From JADJGC01 sp964576925 (GTDB lineage: Bacteria; Zixibacteria; MSB-5A5; CAIYYT01), in contig CAZNWJ010000002.1 of the NCBI GenBank assembly GCA_964576925.1, forward strand, positions 429,198 to 493,197: a stretch of 64,000 nucleotides of DNA, given 5' to 3'. A program made the translations under genes and the position numbers. The notes below the pieces were generated by a model. It did not search any database and had not been told where the DNA came from. It saw nothing but the letters and a program-made list of their open reading frames with translations. Every line of letters begins with the position of its first letter. Positions within the stretch are counted from its first letter, which is position 1. Of the stretch, positions 18,189 to 26,325 are shown one piece after another.

Positions 18189-18291
18189 CTAACACGGCGC
18201 CGAACCACCGGCAAAGATGTACAGTATAAGGTAAACCGCATCCGGAGCTGATATGGAGCCACTGCAACCGAGAATCCACTGATGCGCACAT
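18189..18291 (-). pseudogene. Internally deleted remnant of a further dockerin gene
   Basis: On the minus strand a start codon (18291) with a good AAGGAG site is followed after 25 bases, in a different frame, by the end of a dockerin gene. That end reads CSGSISAPDAVYLILYIFAG then GSAPC and a stop at 18189. The front and tail of a third paralogue are therefore fused with the body missing and the frame lost. The remnant lies between a good promoter and the intact paralogue B. Confidence 0.8.
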
Positions 18292-18366
18292 TGCTTTCTC
18301 CTTGGCGGCAAATCGCCCGATCGTGAAAATGTCCTTAATCGTTGTAACGGAAAGTGATACGGGTCA

Positions 18367-18396
18367 AAGATAGATAAATAAAGTACATTTTGTCAA
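18367..18396 (-). promoter_or_regulatory. Promoter for the dockerin gene pair
   Basis: On the minus strand, TTGACA (18396-18391) and TATCTT (18372-18367) are 18 bp apart. It would transcribe through the remnant into paralogues B and A. Confidence 0.5.
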
Positions 18397-18466
18397 GCGG
18401 TATTCGCGCCTCGCGAGTGCGTTACAATAACTGACAGAATTATCGTTGATTTATCCGCCGGTGTGA

Positions 18467-18488
18467 ATACCATTGGCTCCAATGGTAT
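18467..18488. promoter_or_regulatory. Perfect 22-bp palindrome upstream of mntP
   Basis: ATACCATTGG-CT-CCAATGGTAT is perfectly symmetrical and lies 37 bp before the TTG start of mntP. It could be an operator for a dimeric (manganese-responsive?) regulator or an RNA hairpin. I see no yybP-ykoY manganese riboswitch signature here. Confidence 0.4.
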
Positions 18489-18525
18489 GCCGGTTGGTCC
18501 AACACTGTCGGAAGGATCTCAACCC

Positions 18526-19089
18526 TTGAGCTTCCTCACTATACTCGCTATTGCCGTCGGCCTCGCGATGGATGCTTTTGCCGTCGCCGTCGCCGTCGGT
18601 ACGCGGCTGCATCCCCTGACCTTCCGCCATTATTTCCGGCTCTCCTTTCATTTCGGGCTCTTTCAGGCTCTGATGCCGATTCTCGGCTGGTTCCTCGGCA
18701 CACGGGTCGAAAGGTTCATCGGCGGCTTCGATCACTGGATTGCCTTCGCGCTCCTGATCTGGATTGGCGGCAAAATGCTGTATGACGCTTCAAAACAGGG
18801 AGACCAATTTGATGTCAAAGTCACCGACCCGACGCGCAAATGGTCGCTGGTCCTGCTGTCTTTGGCAACCAGCATCGATGCTTTGGCCGTCGGTTTCTCG
18901 ATCGCGCTGCTGCAAGTCAGTATCGTGCTGCCGAGCGTGATCATTGGCCTCGTCGCGTTGGCTTTCACGGCGGTCGGCTTAAGCTGCGGACACCGACTTG
19001 GCGTTGTGATCGGCCGGCGCGCCGGTTTCCTGGGCGGTCTCGTGTTGATCGCCATCGCCCTACGCATCGTGATTGCGCATCTTACGTGA
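18526..19089 (+). CDS. mntP: Manganese efflux pump MntP
   Basis: The 187-residue inner-membrane protein has the MntP (DUF204) pattern of six hydrophobic segments with repeated acidic motifs. The first half has LAIAVGLAMDAFAVAVAVG and LLIWIGGKMLYDA; the second half mirrors it with LATSIDALAVGFSIAL. Members export Mn2+ and protect from manganese toxicity. I choose the TTG at 18526, with GGAAGGA 8 nt upstream, because family members begin right at this first membrane segment; in-frame ATGs at 18463 and 18487 would add non-homologous residues. A perfect palindrome sits upstream. Confidence 0.93.
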   Translation: MSFLTILAIAVGLAMDAFAVAVAVGTRLHPLTFRHYFRLSFHFGLFQALMPILGWFLGTRVERFIGGFDHWIAFALLIWIGGKMLYDASKQGDQFDVKVTDPTRKWSLVLLSLATSIDALAVGFSIALLQVSIVLPSVIIGLVALAFTAVGLSCGHRLGVVIGRRAGFLGGLVLIAIALRIVIAHLT

Positions 19090-19199
19090 CTGCCCAGCCG
19101 TTATTATTCCGTTGCTTTCCCCTGCCGCAACTCGTATACAAACTCTCACGTAAGTGTCTATTACGGGCGAGCAATGCCCGCTGCTGCTAAGGAGATTTC

Positions 19200-21197
19200 A
19201 TGAAGAAGCGCAAAATCACCAAGGAAGACTTACTCAAGCTGAAATTCGTCGACGGCGTCGTCATGGCTCCCGATGAAACCGAGATCGCCATCAACGTCCG
19301 CACCATCACCGAAGACAAGAAAAAATACCATTCGCACCTCTACATGATCGACTGCGATGGAAGCAACCTGCGACAATACACGCACGGCGAGGTTTCCGAC
19401 TCGGTCCCGGTCTTCTCGCCCGACGGCAATTGGCTGGCGTTTACGTCCAAGCGTAACGAGAAGAAGGGCATCTATGTCATGCCGCGCCGTGGCGGTGAAC
19501 CGAAGCTGCTCTGCGAGATGGAGGGCGACTTCGGCAATCTGGAGTTCTCGCCGGACGCCAAGAAGCTGCTCTTCGTATTCCGCAAGTACGACGAAGTCCC
19601 CAAGTCCAAAGACGGCAAGCGCGAGACCCCGGTCTATCGCCACATCACGCGACTCTTCCACAAGATGGATAACTACGGGTTCAACCCCAAGGAAGAGTTC
19701 CAGATTTGGACGGTCGAGGTCGCTTCCGGCAAGTCAACGCAATTGACCAAGGGTGGCTACGAAAAATCGTTCGCGACGTTCTCACCTGACGGCCGCTCGA
19801 TCGCCTACGTCAGCAATATCCAGAAAAACGCCGATCTGTATCCCGATCTGCAGGACATCTTCATCATGCCTGCCGGTGGCGGCAAAGCGCGTTTGATCCC
19901 GACACCCAAAGGCCCGCTCGGGTTTCTCAAATTCTCGCCCGACGGCCAGACCATCGCTTATCTGGGCCACGACAACCCGGACGATTCATGGGGAGTCACC
20001 AACTGGCACGTCTGGAAGGTGCCGGTGCGGGGCGGCAAGGCCGTTAACCTGGTGAAGAAGCTCGATCGTTTCTGCATGGACGAAACGATCTCCGATACCG
20101 TTGAAGCACACTCCGGTGGATTAGTCCACTGGTCGCCTGACGGCCGCTGGATCTATTTCGTAGTCAGCGATTCCGGTAGCACAAATCTCTATCGCGTCTC
20201 CGCCAGCGGTCGCGCGATCGAGCCGGTCATTCGCGGCAAGCAGCACGTGATGGGCGCCTCACTTGCTGGCAAGACGACAAAGGTCGCCCTCGTGATTTCG
20301 AATCACACCATGCCGGCCGAAGTGCACGCGTTCGATCTCACCAAGCGCGGCGCCAAGCCGATCAAGTTGACCTCGTTCAATAAGTGGCTGACCGACGAGG
20401 TCATGATCTCAAAGCCGGAAGAGATTATCTTCCGTAGCACCGGCAACTATCCGGTACACGGCTGGATCATGAAACCGCCCGATTTCTCACCGCGCCGCAA
20501 GTATCCATCCGTGCTCGAAATTCACGGCGGTCCGCGCGTCCAGTACGGCAATACCTTTTTCCACGAATTCCAACTGCTCGCCGCCAACGGCTACGTCGTG
20601 TATTTCAGCAACATTCGCGGCGGCCAGGGATATGGCGAGAAGCATGCCGACACGATCACCAATGCCTGGGGTACGGTCGACTACGAAGACTGCATGGCCT
20701 TTGCCGATTTCATGGAGAGCAAACCGTACATCAACAAGAAACGCATGGGTGTGACCGGCGGCAGCTACGGCGGTTACATGACCAACTGGATCGTCGGCCA
20801 TACGAACAGATTCGCCGCAGCAATCACGCAGCGTTCGGTCGTCAATTTGGAATCGATGTTCGGCTCGTCCGACATCGGCTACCTGATGACCAAGGAGATC
20901 TTCGGCACGCCGTACAACAATCTCGAATCGTGGCGCCGGATGTCGCCGCTCAGCTACGTCAAGAAAATCCGTACGCCGCTGCTGATCTCTCATTCCGAGC
21001 AAGACCTGCGCTGCCCGATCGAACAGGGCGAGCAGCTCTTTATTTCGCTTAAGATGCTCGGCCGCACGGTCGAGATGATCCGCTTCCCGGAGGAACCGCA
21101 CGGCCTGTCGCGCTGCGGCCGCCCCGATCGGCGCCTGGTGCGGCTCGAGTGGTTCGTCAAGTGGTTTGACCGCTACCTGAAAGGCAAAAAGAAATAA
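19200..21197 (+). CDS. S9 family serine peptidase (acylaminoacyl-peptidase/DPP-like)
   Basis: The 665-residue protein has an N-terminal beta-propeller built from WD40-like PD40 repeats (FSPDGNWLAFTS, FSPDAKKLLFV, FSPDGRSIAYVS, FSPDGQTIAYLG, WSPDGRWIYFV). An alpha/beta-hydrolase domain follows from about residue 420. The nucleophile motif is GGSYGGYMTNW (Ser522); Asp is in HSEQDLRCP and His in EEPHGLSRCG, which completes the triad. Such enzymes cleave short peptides or acylated amino acids. No signal peptide is evident, so it is probably cytoplasmic. An AAGGAG site lies 6 nt before ATG. Confidence 0.93.
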   Translation: MKKRKITKEDLLKLKFVDGVVMAPDETEIAINVRTITEDKKKYHSHLYMIDCDGSNLRQYTHGEVSDSVPVFSPDGNWLAFTSKRNEKKGIYVMPRRGGEPKLLCEMEGDFGNLEFSPDAKKLLFVFRKYDEVPKSKDGKRETPVYRHITRLFHKMDNYGFNPKEEFQIWTVEVASGKSTQLTKGGYEKSFATFSPDGRSIAYVSNIQKNADLYPDLQDIFIMPAGGGKARLIPTPKGPLGFLKFSPDGQTIAYLGHDNPDDSWGVTNWHVWKVPVRGGKAVNLVKKLDRFCMDETISDTVEAHSGGLVHWSPDGRWIYFVVSDSGSTNLYRVSASGRAIEPVIRGKQHVMGASLAGKTTKVALVISNHTMPAEVHAFDLTKRGAKPIKLTSFNKWLTDEVMISKPEEIIFRSTGNYPVHGWIMKPPDFSPRRKYPSVLEIHGGPRVQYGNTFFHEFQLLAANGYVVYFSNIRGGQGYGEKHADTITNAWGTVDYEDCMAFADFMESKPYINKKRMGVTGGSYGGYMTNWIVGHTNRFAAAITQRSVVNLESMFGSSDIGYLMTKEIFGTPYNNLESWRRMSPLSYVKKIRTPLLISHSEQDLRCPIEQGEQLFISLKMLGRTVEMIRFPEEPHGLSRCGRPDRRLVRLEWFVKWFDRYLKGKKK

Positions 21198-21295
21198 TGG
21201 CGGCAGCCGCCGGAGCCAGTAGTTCTGCAGCCGCGGCCGCCGCCGCGGCTGCCCGATTACAAATTGAACTCAAAGCGCGATGGGAGGTCGCTACA

Positions 21296-21502
21296 ATGTT
21301 TGAACCCGTCACTTGTCCATCCTGCGGCCGCGGCAAACTGCTGCCGCTGTTGATGACCAATGCCACCAATTGGGTGTGCAGCGAGCCGACCTGCAATTAC
21401 GTCATTCACCAGCACGGATCGGACAATACGAAGATCTGGAAAGGCCAGGCGCACAAACCGAACCAACAACAGCCGAGCGACGGCTGGATCGAGACGCCGT
21501 AG
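21296..21502 (+). CDS. Small zinc-ribbon protein (68 aa)
   Basis: A short protein with two CxxC-type pairs: TCPSCGRGKLLPL, then WVCSEPTCNYVIHQHG. This is a compact zinc ribbon resembling topoisomerase or DNA-binding zinc fingers. ATG 21296 has an excellent site, GGGAGG, 9 nt upstream. The reading frame is open back to an ATG at 21197 overlapping the S9 peptidase stop, but those 33 residues are almost all alanine and serine from a GC-rich simple sequence and lack a ribosome site. Function unknown. Confidence 0.7.
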   Translation: MFEPVTCPSCGRGKLLPLLMTNATNWVCSEPTCNYVIHQHGSDNTKIWKGQAHKPNQQQPSDGWIETP

Positions 21503-21522
21503 CCGTCCTCAGTAGGTTGCGC

Positions 21523-22884
21523 CTACCAACTGAACTCAAGCTCGATGCGGCGGTTGAGCCCGCGCCCGTCCCGCGTTTGATTTGATGCAATCGGGTTTGA
21601 TTCCCCTCTGCCGACAGCCATGATCCGCTGTGATTCGATTCCTGCTGCGACAAAAAACTCCCGTAGAGCCTCCGCGCGCTTCTGCGACAATTCCAGGTTC
21701 GCTTTGTCGCTGCCGACGGCATCGGTATAACCCAGCACAGCCACGCGTACATCCTGGAACATTCGCAGCAAAGTGACTACCGAATCCACCGCCGGTAGCG
21801 ATTGCGGGCGCAGAGCGCTCGATCCGGAGGCAAACAGCGCATGGTAAATTCTTCTTGGGAAGATTTTCGCGCGATCGGGGCAACCGCGCGCGTCAACCGG
21901 CAGATGCTCTGGAGTTGCCGGACAGACATCGAGATCGTCAACGACGCCGTCGCTATCATAATCATTCGGGCATCCCAGCGAATCAACGCTCTCACCCGCG
22001 CGTGTTGCCGGACAGCGATCAACTTCGTCCGCAATCCCGTCCTGGTCGGCATCGGCAATCGCCGCCTGACTTTCGATCTGCGGATAATTCTGGCCGGCCG
22101 GATCTTCAATGACTTCCGACATCGACGGTTGGCGTGCCGATGGCTTTGTGTCTTCCAGTTCGTAGACTTGACGCGAGCTGCGGTTCCTGCGTTCTCTCTT
22201 GGTTGACTGCTCGACGAGGTTCTTGCGCGGCGCGCCAAAATGAACAGCAACACCCCCGGAGATTCCCATAACCGCCCGAGAGCGCGTGTCGTCTACCCAT
22301 TCGGCAAAATCGGCGCCAAGTCCGGTCAGATAGGCGAAACGCGCCGCGATCGATAAGGCCACGCGATCGGCAAGCAGCCGTTCGACGCCCAGCTCGGCGC
22401 TGAGGCCCATTTCAGCGGCACGAAAATCGGTTCTCCCGCCGTCCGCCGCTTCGACAACGACCTTCTCGCCTCCCGGATGCCGCCCGATCTCCCAGATGAC
22501 CGCCGCAATTTGCGCGGTGACGTACGGCGTCAACGACTTCCTCGAGCCGAGATACAGCTTAGGTCCGACACCGACAGTGATCATCGACCAGCGCCGATTG
22601 GCGAACTCCCTGTCCTGCTCCAACAGCGAGGCGTTCAGCGAATCGTTGTGAAACCGTACGTAACGAAAGCTGCCGACGATTCCCAATCTTGGCTGCAGCA
22701 TGACCTGGGCATCGAAACCAAGTTGCGGTGAGAGCAGCCACTGGCGCGCCGAATCGTTGAGCGTCGGCTGGAAGGCGCCGAGCTCCACCCGGAGTGAATA
22801 TTTGCGGTTCTTGATTTGCGCCATCCCGCTGCCGGCAAGCAGGAGCGCGATCAGGACAGCCAAAATGCAGCGCTGGAAGATCAT
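21523..22884 (-). CDS. OmpA-family outer-membrane protein with TSP3 linker
   Basis: The 453-residue protein has a signal peptide (MIFQRCILAVLIALLLAGSG) and an N-terminal beta-barrel-like domain (about 25-230). A linker follows with calcium-binding TSP3 repeats (DADQDGIADEVDRCP, DYDSDGVVDDLDVCP). The C-terminal OmpA peptidoglycan-binding domain (about 330-453) has TDAVGSDKANLELSQKRAEA and GRGLNRRIELEF. It would tether the outer membrane to peptidoglycan. The frame is open upstream to 23349, but that stretch is antiparallel noise over the SpoIID-like gene; ATG 22884 begins a proper signal peptide. It ends the peptidoglycan-related operon, 32 bp after the previous stop. Confidence 0.88.
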   Translation of the reverse strand: MIFQRCILAVLIALLLAGSGMAQIKNRKYSLRVELGAFQPTLNDSARQWLLSPQLGFDAQVMLQPRLGIVGSFRYVRFHNDSLNASLLEQDREFANRRWSMITVGVGPKLYLGSRKSLTPYVTAQIAAVIWEIGRHPGGEKVVVEAADGGRTDFRAAEMGLSAELGVERLLADRVALSIAARFAYLTGLGADFAEWVDDTRSRAVMGISGGVAVHFGAPRKNLVEQSTKRERRNRSSRQVYELEDTKPSARQPSMSEVIEDPAGQNYPQIESQAAIADADQDGIADEVDRCPATRAGESVDSLGCPNDYDSDGVVDDLDVCPATPEHLPVDARGCPDRAKIFPRRIYHALFASGSSALRPQSLPAVDSVVTLLRMFQDVRVAVLGYTDAVGSDKANLELSQKRAEALREFFVAAGIESQRIMAVGRGESNPIASNQTRDGRGLNRRIELEFSW

Positions 22885-22916
22885 GAAAAGTAGATAAGGA
22901 AGTTTAATTCCCGCGC

Positions 22917-24164
22917 TTAGTACATTTTTTGAATGACCGCGCCACGATAGTAGTGCAGCAGAATATCGTTGTAGGATTGCCCGACGCGCGCGCGCCCGAT
23001 TGCCCCGCACTGGCACATGCCGATGCCGTGGCCGTAGCCCTTGCCGGTGACGTAAACGCTGTCGACATCGCCGGCGCTGTTGCGCCCCAGGCGAAATTCG
23101 ACATCCGCCGAGCGCAGGATGCCGCCGTTGTTCGGCCGCATGATCGCCCAGCGAATCTGGTCCTTCGTCAAGTAGATGTCGCCTTTTTCCGTGGTGACCC
23201 GTAGCGTAATGATCCGTCCACCCGGCGCGCGCGACTGGATTGTCAGCGCCATCAACTTGCTGCCGAGCAACTCCGTTTCTTTTCGCCCCGACACCAGGTA
23301 CTTGCGAATCGAAGCCAGCACCGAATCGGCCGCAAGCGTTTCCGACCATGTGTAATACTTCGACCAGTTACAAAAAGTATCATCGGCGACGCTCTGCAGG
23401 TACTCGCGCCCCGATTTGTCCCAGACGTCCGAGAGCGCGTCGGTATGTCCGCCGCAGGTCGAGTGGTAGTAGGTCTCGATCATCTGGCCGTCGAAGGTAA
23501 GCACTTCACCGCGGGTGTCTTTGAGAGCCCGGTCGGTGAGCCGCTGCTCGCCGTCAACGCCCGTATACACTTGATCCAGAATCTCGTTCACGAGGTCGTA
23601 TTGCTTGTTCGGGTATTTTCCGCGCGTAACCAGGGCATAGGTCCGCGCCGCTACCGCCTGCGCTTTGACCGCCTCGTACTCCTGTTCCGTTCGCCGCCCG
23701 ATCTCCGGCGCCAGGACGCCGCGCAAGTAGTCTTCAAGATTCAAGACATTGACGACATACAAAGTATCGTGGCCATCGGAATAGAACTCGAACACGCCGC
23801 GAAATTTGCGTTTGTCCAGCCACAACCACGACTTCTTGTCGGCGATCACCGTCACCTTGGTCAGCTTGGTTTCGAGGCGGTTGCCGTCGAGATCAAAAAG
23901 CGACAGGTGCTGGCCTTCGGCGGCGACGCGCAGGTGGGCTGAGGAATAGTACGCCGATTTCTCGTTGTTCTCATCCCAGGTGCGCACGACGCAGTCCCCC
24001 TTGGCACCCACCTTGACCTGATCCGCCGTGTGCAGTACGCGCACGCGAATCAACGGTTTCTTCAGGTTGTCGTAGCCTTCCTGCTTCACGGCGTAATTCA
24101 TCCGCGCGCAGGCCAGCATCGACACCACGGTCATGATGACGGTTATGACAAAGGTTTTCTTCAC
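22917..24164 (-). CDS. SpoIID/LytB domain lipoprotein
   Basis: The 415-residue protein has a lipoprotein signal (VVSMLACAR, Cys19) and a SpoIID domain. The domain shows NLEDYLRGVLAPEIG, EAVKAQAVAARTYAL, the Thr/His-rich YYHSTCGGHT and the C-terminal GKGYGHGIGMCQCGA signature. SpoIID enzymes are lytic transglycosylases acting on peptidoglycan glycan strands (in sporulators on denuded strands); here it is probably a general envelope enzyme. It overlaps anmK by 4 bp and sits in an operon with nagZ and anmK, consistent with cell-wall turnover. Confidence 0.9.
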   Translation of the reverse strand: MKKTFVITVIMTVVSMLACARMNYAVKQEGYDNLKKPLIRVRVLHTADQVKVGAKGDCVVRTWDENNEKSAYYSSAHLRVAAEGQHLSLFDLDGNRLETKLTKVTVIADKKSWLWLDKRKFRGVFEFYSDGHDTLYVVNVLNLEDYLRGVLAPEIGRRTEQEYEAVKAQAVAARTYALVTRGKYPNKQYDLVNEILDQVYTGVDGEQRLTDRALKDTRGEVLTFDGQMIETYYHSTCGGHTDALSDVWDKSGREYLQSVADDTFCNWSKYYTWSETLAADSVLASIRKYLVSGRKETELLGSKLMALTIQSRAPGGRIITLRVTTEKGDIYLTKDQIRWAIMRPNNGGILRSADVEFRLGRNSAGDVDSVYVTGKGYGHGIGMCQCGAIGRARVGQSYNDILLHYYRGAVIQKMY

Positions 24165-25333
24165 GGCAATGATATCTTACCCAGGACCGCGGGTCTGGTT
24201 GCGCCGGTGACTTGCGGCAGATTACCCGCTTCGCATTCGATTGTCAGATTTGCCAGGTAGGCAAAGGCTTCGGCCTCCAGGTAGTCGACGTTTGAACCGA
24301 ACTCGCTGGTCGGGCAAACGCGGGCCAGGCCAAAGTGCTCCTGCAGGCGGGCCATTAAGGTTTGGTTGTGCGCCCCGCCGCCGCAGACGAGTACGAGCGA
24401 GGGGAATTCGTCAGTACACAGCCGCATGGTCTGACGGCTGATTGATTTCGCGGTGAACTCGGTGAGCGTTGCCAACACATCCTCGGTCGACAGCTTGTCG
24501 AGTTGTTCGCGTATTTCTTCTCGCTCAAGAATCATCAGCATCTCGCGCCGATCAAAGCTCGTCGGAAGCTGCCGCTCGATCGTCCCCGCAGAGTCGAGCT
24601 TCGCCAGTAAGTCCTCGTTGATACTTCCCCGCTCAGCCGTAGCGCCGTCGCGATCGCAGGGTGAACCTGCTCTCTGCTGCGATGTCTGGTCGATCAGGCA
24701 ATTGCCCGGACCCGTGTCGGTGGCGGACACCTCGCCATTGCGCTTGAGCAAGGTCACGTTGGCGATGCCCCCGATATTGACCACAACCTTGGTCAACCGC
24801 TTCTCGGAAAATCGCAGAGCATGATAGATCGGCGCCAGCGGAGCGCCGCTACCGCCAACCGCCAGATCGGCCGCACGGAAATCACTCACCGTAACGACGC
24901 CGAGCCGCTTCGCCAGGTATTCGGCTTCCCCCAATTGCAGCGTGCCGCGCACGGTGCTCCCGGCTACCTCCACCGGATGCGGCACGTGGCGCAACGTCTG
25001 GCCATGCGAGCCGATGAGATCGACCGCCGGCGCTTCGATTTTTTGCTCAAAACAAAACTGCGCTACCGCATCGGCCGCGAATTGGCCAAGACGATGATGA
25101 AGCAGCGTCAACTCCATCAGATCCACGCGCTCGCCTGCCGCAACGGCGAGCACTTGCCGGCGCAAAACTTCGGGGTAGGAAACAGTCGCGGCGGCCAGGT
25201 TGCGTAGGCAGCGATCCAGCAAGCTCACCTCGCAATAGGCAATATCGAGCCCGTCCCCGGAAGTGCCCGACATCAATCCGATCGTTCTCCGGGGCATCTT
25301 GTTCGTGATGAGTTTGATCAGGGGGTGAATCAT
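24161..25333 (-). CDS. anmK: Anhydro-N-acetylmuramic acid kinase
   Basis: AnmK converts 1,6-anhydro-MurNAc, released during peptidoglycan turnover, into MurNAc-6-phosphate. The 390-residue protein shows the N-terminal GLMSGTSGDGLDIA motif, the DLIGSHGQTLRH block, VVNIGGIANVTLL, TDTGPGNCLIDQ and the C-terminal LVLVCGGGAHNQTLM, all AnmK hallmarks. The ATG at 25333 overlaps the nagZ stop (ATGA). An internal ATG, 12 codons in, is nearer the usual family start, so the true N-terminus may be a little shorter. Confidence 0.95.
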   Translation of the reverse strand: MIHPLIKLITNKMPRRTIGLMSGTSGDGLDIAYCEVSLLDRCLRNLAAATVSYPEVLRRQVLAVAAGERVDLMELTLLHHRLGQFAADAVAQFCFEQKIEAPAVDLIGSHGQTLRHVPHPVEVAGSTVRGTLQLGEAEYLAKRLGVVTVSDFRAADLAVGGSGAPLAPIYHALRFSEKRLTKVVVNIGGIANVTLLKRNGEVSATDTGPGNCLIDQTSQQRAGSPCDRDGATAERGSINEDLLAKLDSAGTIERQLPTSFDRREMLMILEREEIREQLDKLSTEDVLATLTEFTAKSISRQTMRLCTDEFPSLVLVCGGGAHNQTLMARLQEHFGLARVCPTSEFGSNVDYLEAEAFAYLANLTIECEAGNLPQVTGATRPAVLGKISLP

Positions 25334-26325
25334 ATGTTGAAAAACGATGCGCGTTCTGCCTTAAATCTCCCGATCCGATGGTAGCTTTCTTGGAGATGCT
25401 GCGCAAGCGCTTCGTCAGTTGAAGCACGACCGGCAATCCCCTGCCGGACATCGGGCAGATCGTGATGCAGATTGGCGAAAAGAAGCAAATCGTGTCCGGC
25501 GCGCAACGCACGGGCGCCGGCTTCCACTTGATTGATGCCTTCCAGCGCTCCCAGCATCTGCAAATCGTCGGAGATGATTGGGCCCGCAAAGCCCAGTTCA
25601 GAACGGAGTATTCCGCTCACGACCCTCTCTGAGAAAGTCGCGATGTTCGCAGGATCAAGCGCCGGCGCGCGTAAGTGCGTGGTCATGATCAGATCGGTAC
25701 CCGCGCCGATTGCCGCGCGAAACGGCTGCCAGTCGCGCTCCCTGAACGCAGCGAGCGGCTGTTCCGTGGCTGAGACAACGAAGTGTGGATCGCCCGTGGC
25801 GCTCGCGAGTCCCGGAAAATGTTTGGCGCACGAGAGCACTCCGCTGAGGTGCAATCGCTGAATCTGCCCGGCGACAACTTCGGAAACCTCGCCTGGCTCC
25901 GCTGAATAAGAGCGCGAATGCATGACATGATCGGTGGTGTCAGGCGCCAGATCGCAGACGGGAACGAGGTTGAGATTGACGCCGTCAGCCCGCAAAGCGC
26001 GGGACGTCACAGTGACCGCGTCCAGGAAACCGCCGACATCGTTTTTTTGTGCAAAGTGATTGGGTGACGGGAAGGCCGGGAAATCGCCGTCGAAGCGCAC
26101 CACGCGCCCGCCCTCCTGATCGACGGCGATCAGCGCTGATAGTGAAGCGTTGCGGACATCCTGCGTCAGGCGGCAAAGCTGCTCGCGGCTTTCATAGTTA
26201 CGCGAAAACAAAATGATACCGGCCAGCTCCCCGGCGCGCAATGACTCGGCGAATTTTGCGGGAAGAGAGGTTCCATCGAAGCCGGCGATAATCAGCGAGC
26301 CGACTAATCGCGCAGCGTCATCCAT
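25330..26325 (-). CDS. nagZ: Beta-N-acetylhexosaminidase NagZ (GH3)
   Basis: NagZ removes GlcNAc from muropeptides in the cytoplasm during peptidoglycan recycling. The 331-residue GH3 domain has AVDQEGGRVVRF, the KHFPG motif followed by the Asp-x-His pair in GDPHF (the mobile acid/base loop of NagZ), and the nucleophile Asp in PIISDDLQMLGA. There is no signal peptide, which fits a cytosolic role. It overlaps the upstream diguanylate cyclase by one base (TGATG) and anmK downstream by 4 bp, so the three genes are almost certainly translated from one transcript. Confidence 0.94.
   Translation of the reverse strand: MDDAARLVGSLIIAGFDGTSLPAKFAESLRAGELAGIILFSRNYESREQLCRLTQDVRNASLSALIAVDQEGGRVVRFDGDFPAFPSPNHFAQKNDVGGFLDAVTVTSRALRADGVNLNLVPVCDLAPDTTDHVMHSRSYSAEPGEVSEVVAGQIQRLHLSGVLSCAKHFPGLASATGDPHFVVSATEQPLAAFRERDWQPFRAAIGAGTDLIMTTHLRAPALDPANIATFSERVVSGILRSELGFAGPIISDDLQMLGALEGINQVEAGARALRAGHDLLLFANLHHDLPDVRQGIAGRASTDEALAQHLQESYHRIGRFKAERASFFNI

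Noticed and set aside
18270..18525. yybP-ykoY manganese riboswitch upstream of mntP
   Set aside because: I could not find its conserved loops; only a palindrome is visible.
22885..23349. N-terminal extension of the OmpA-like protein
   Set aside because: It overlaps the SpoIID-like gene in another frame; the signal peptide at 22884 marks the true start.
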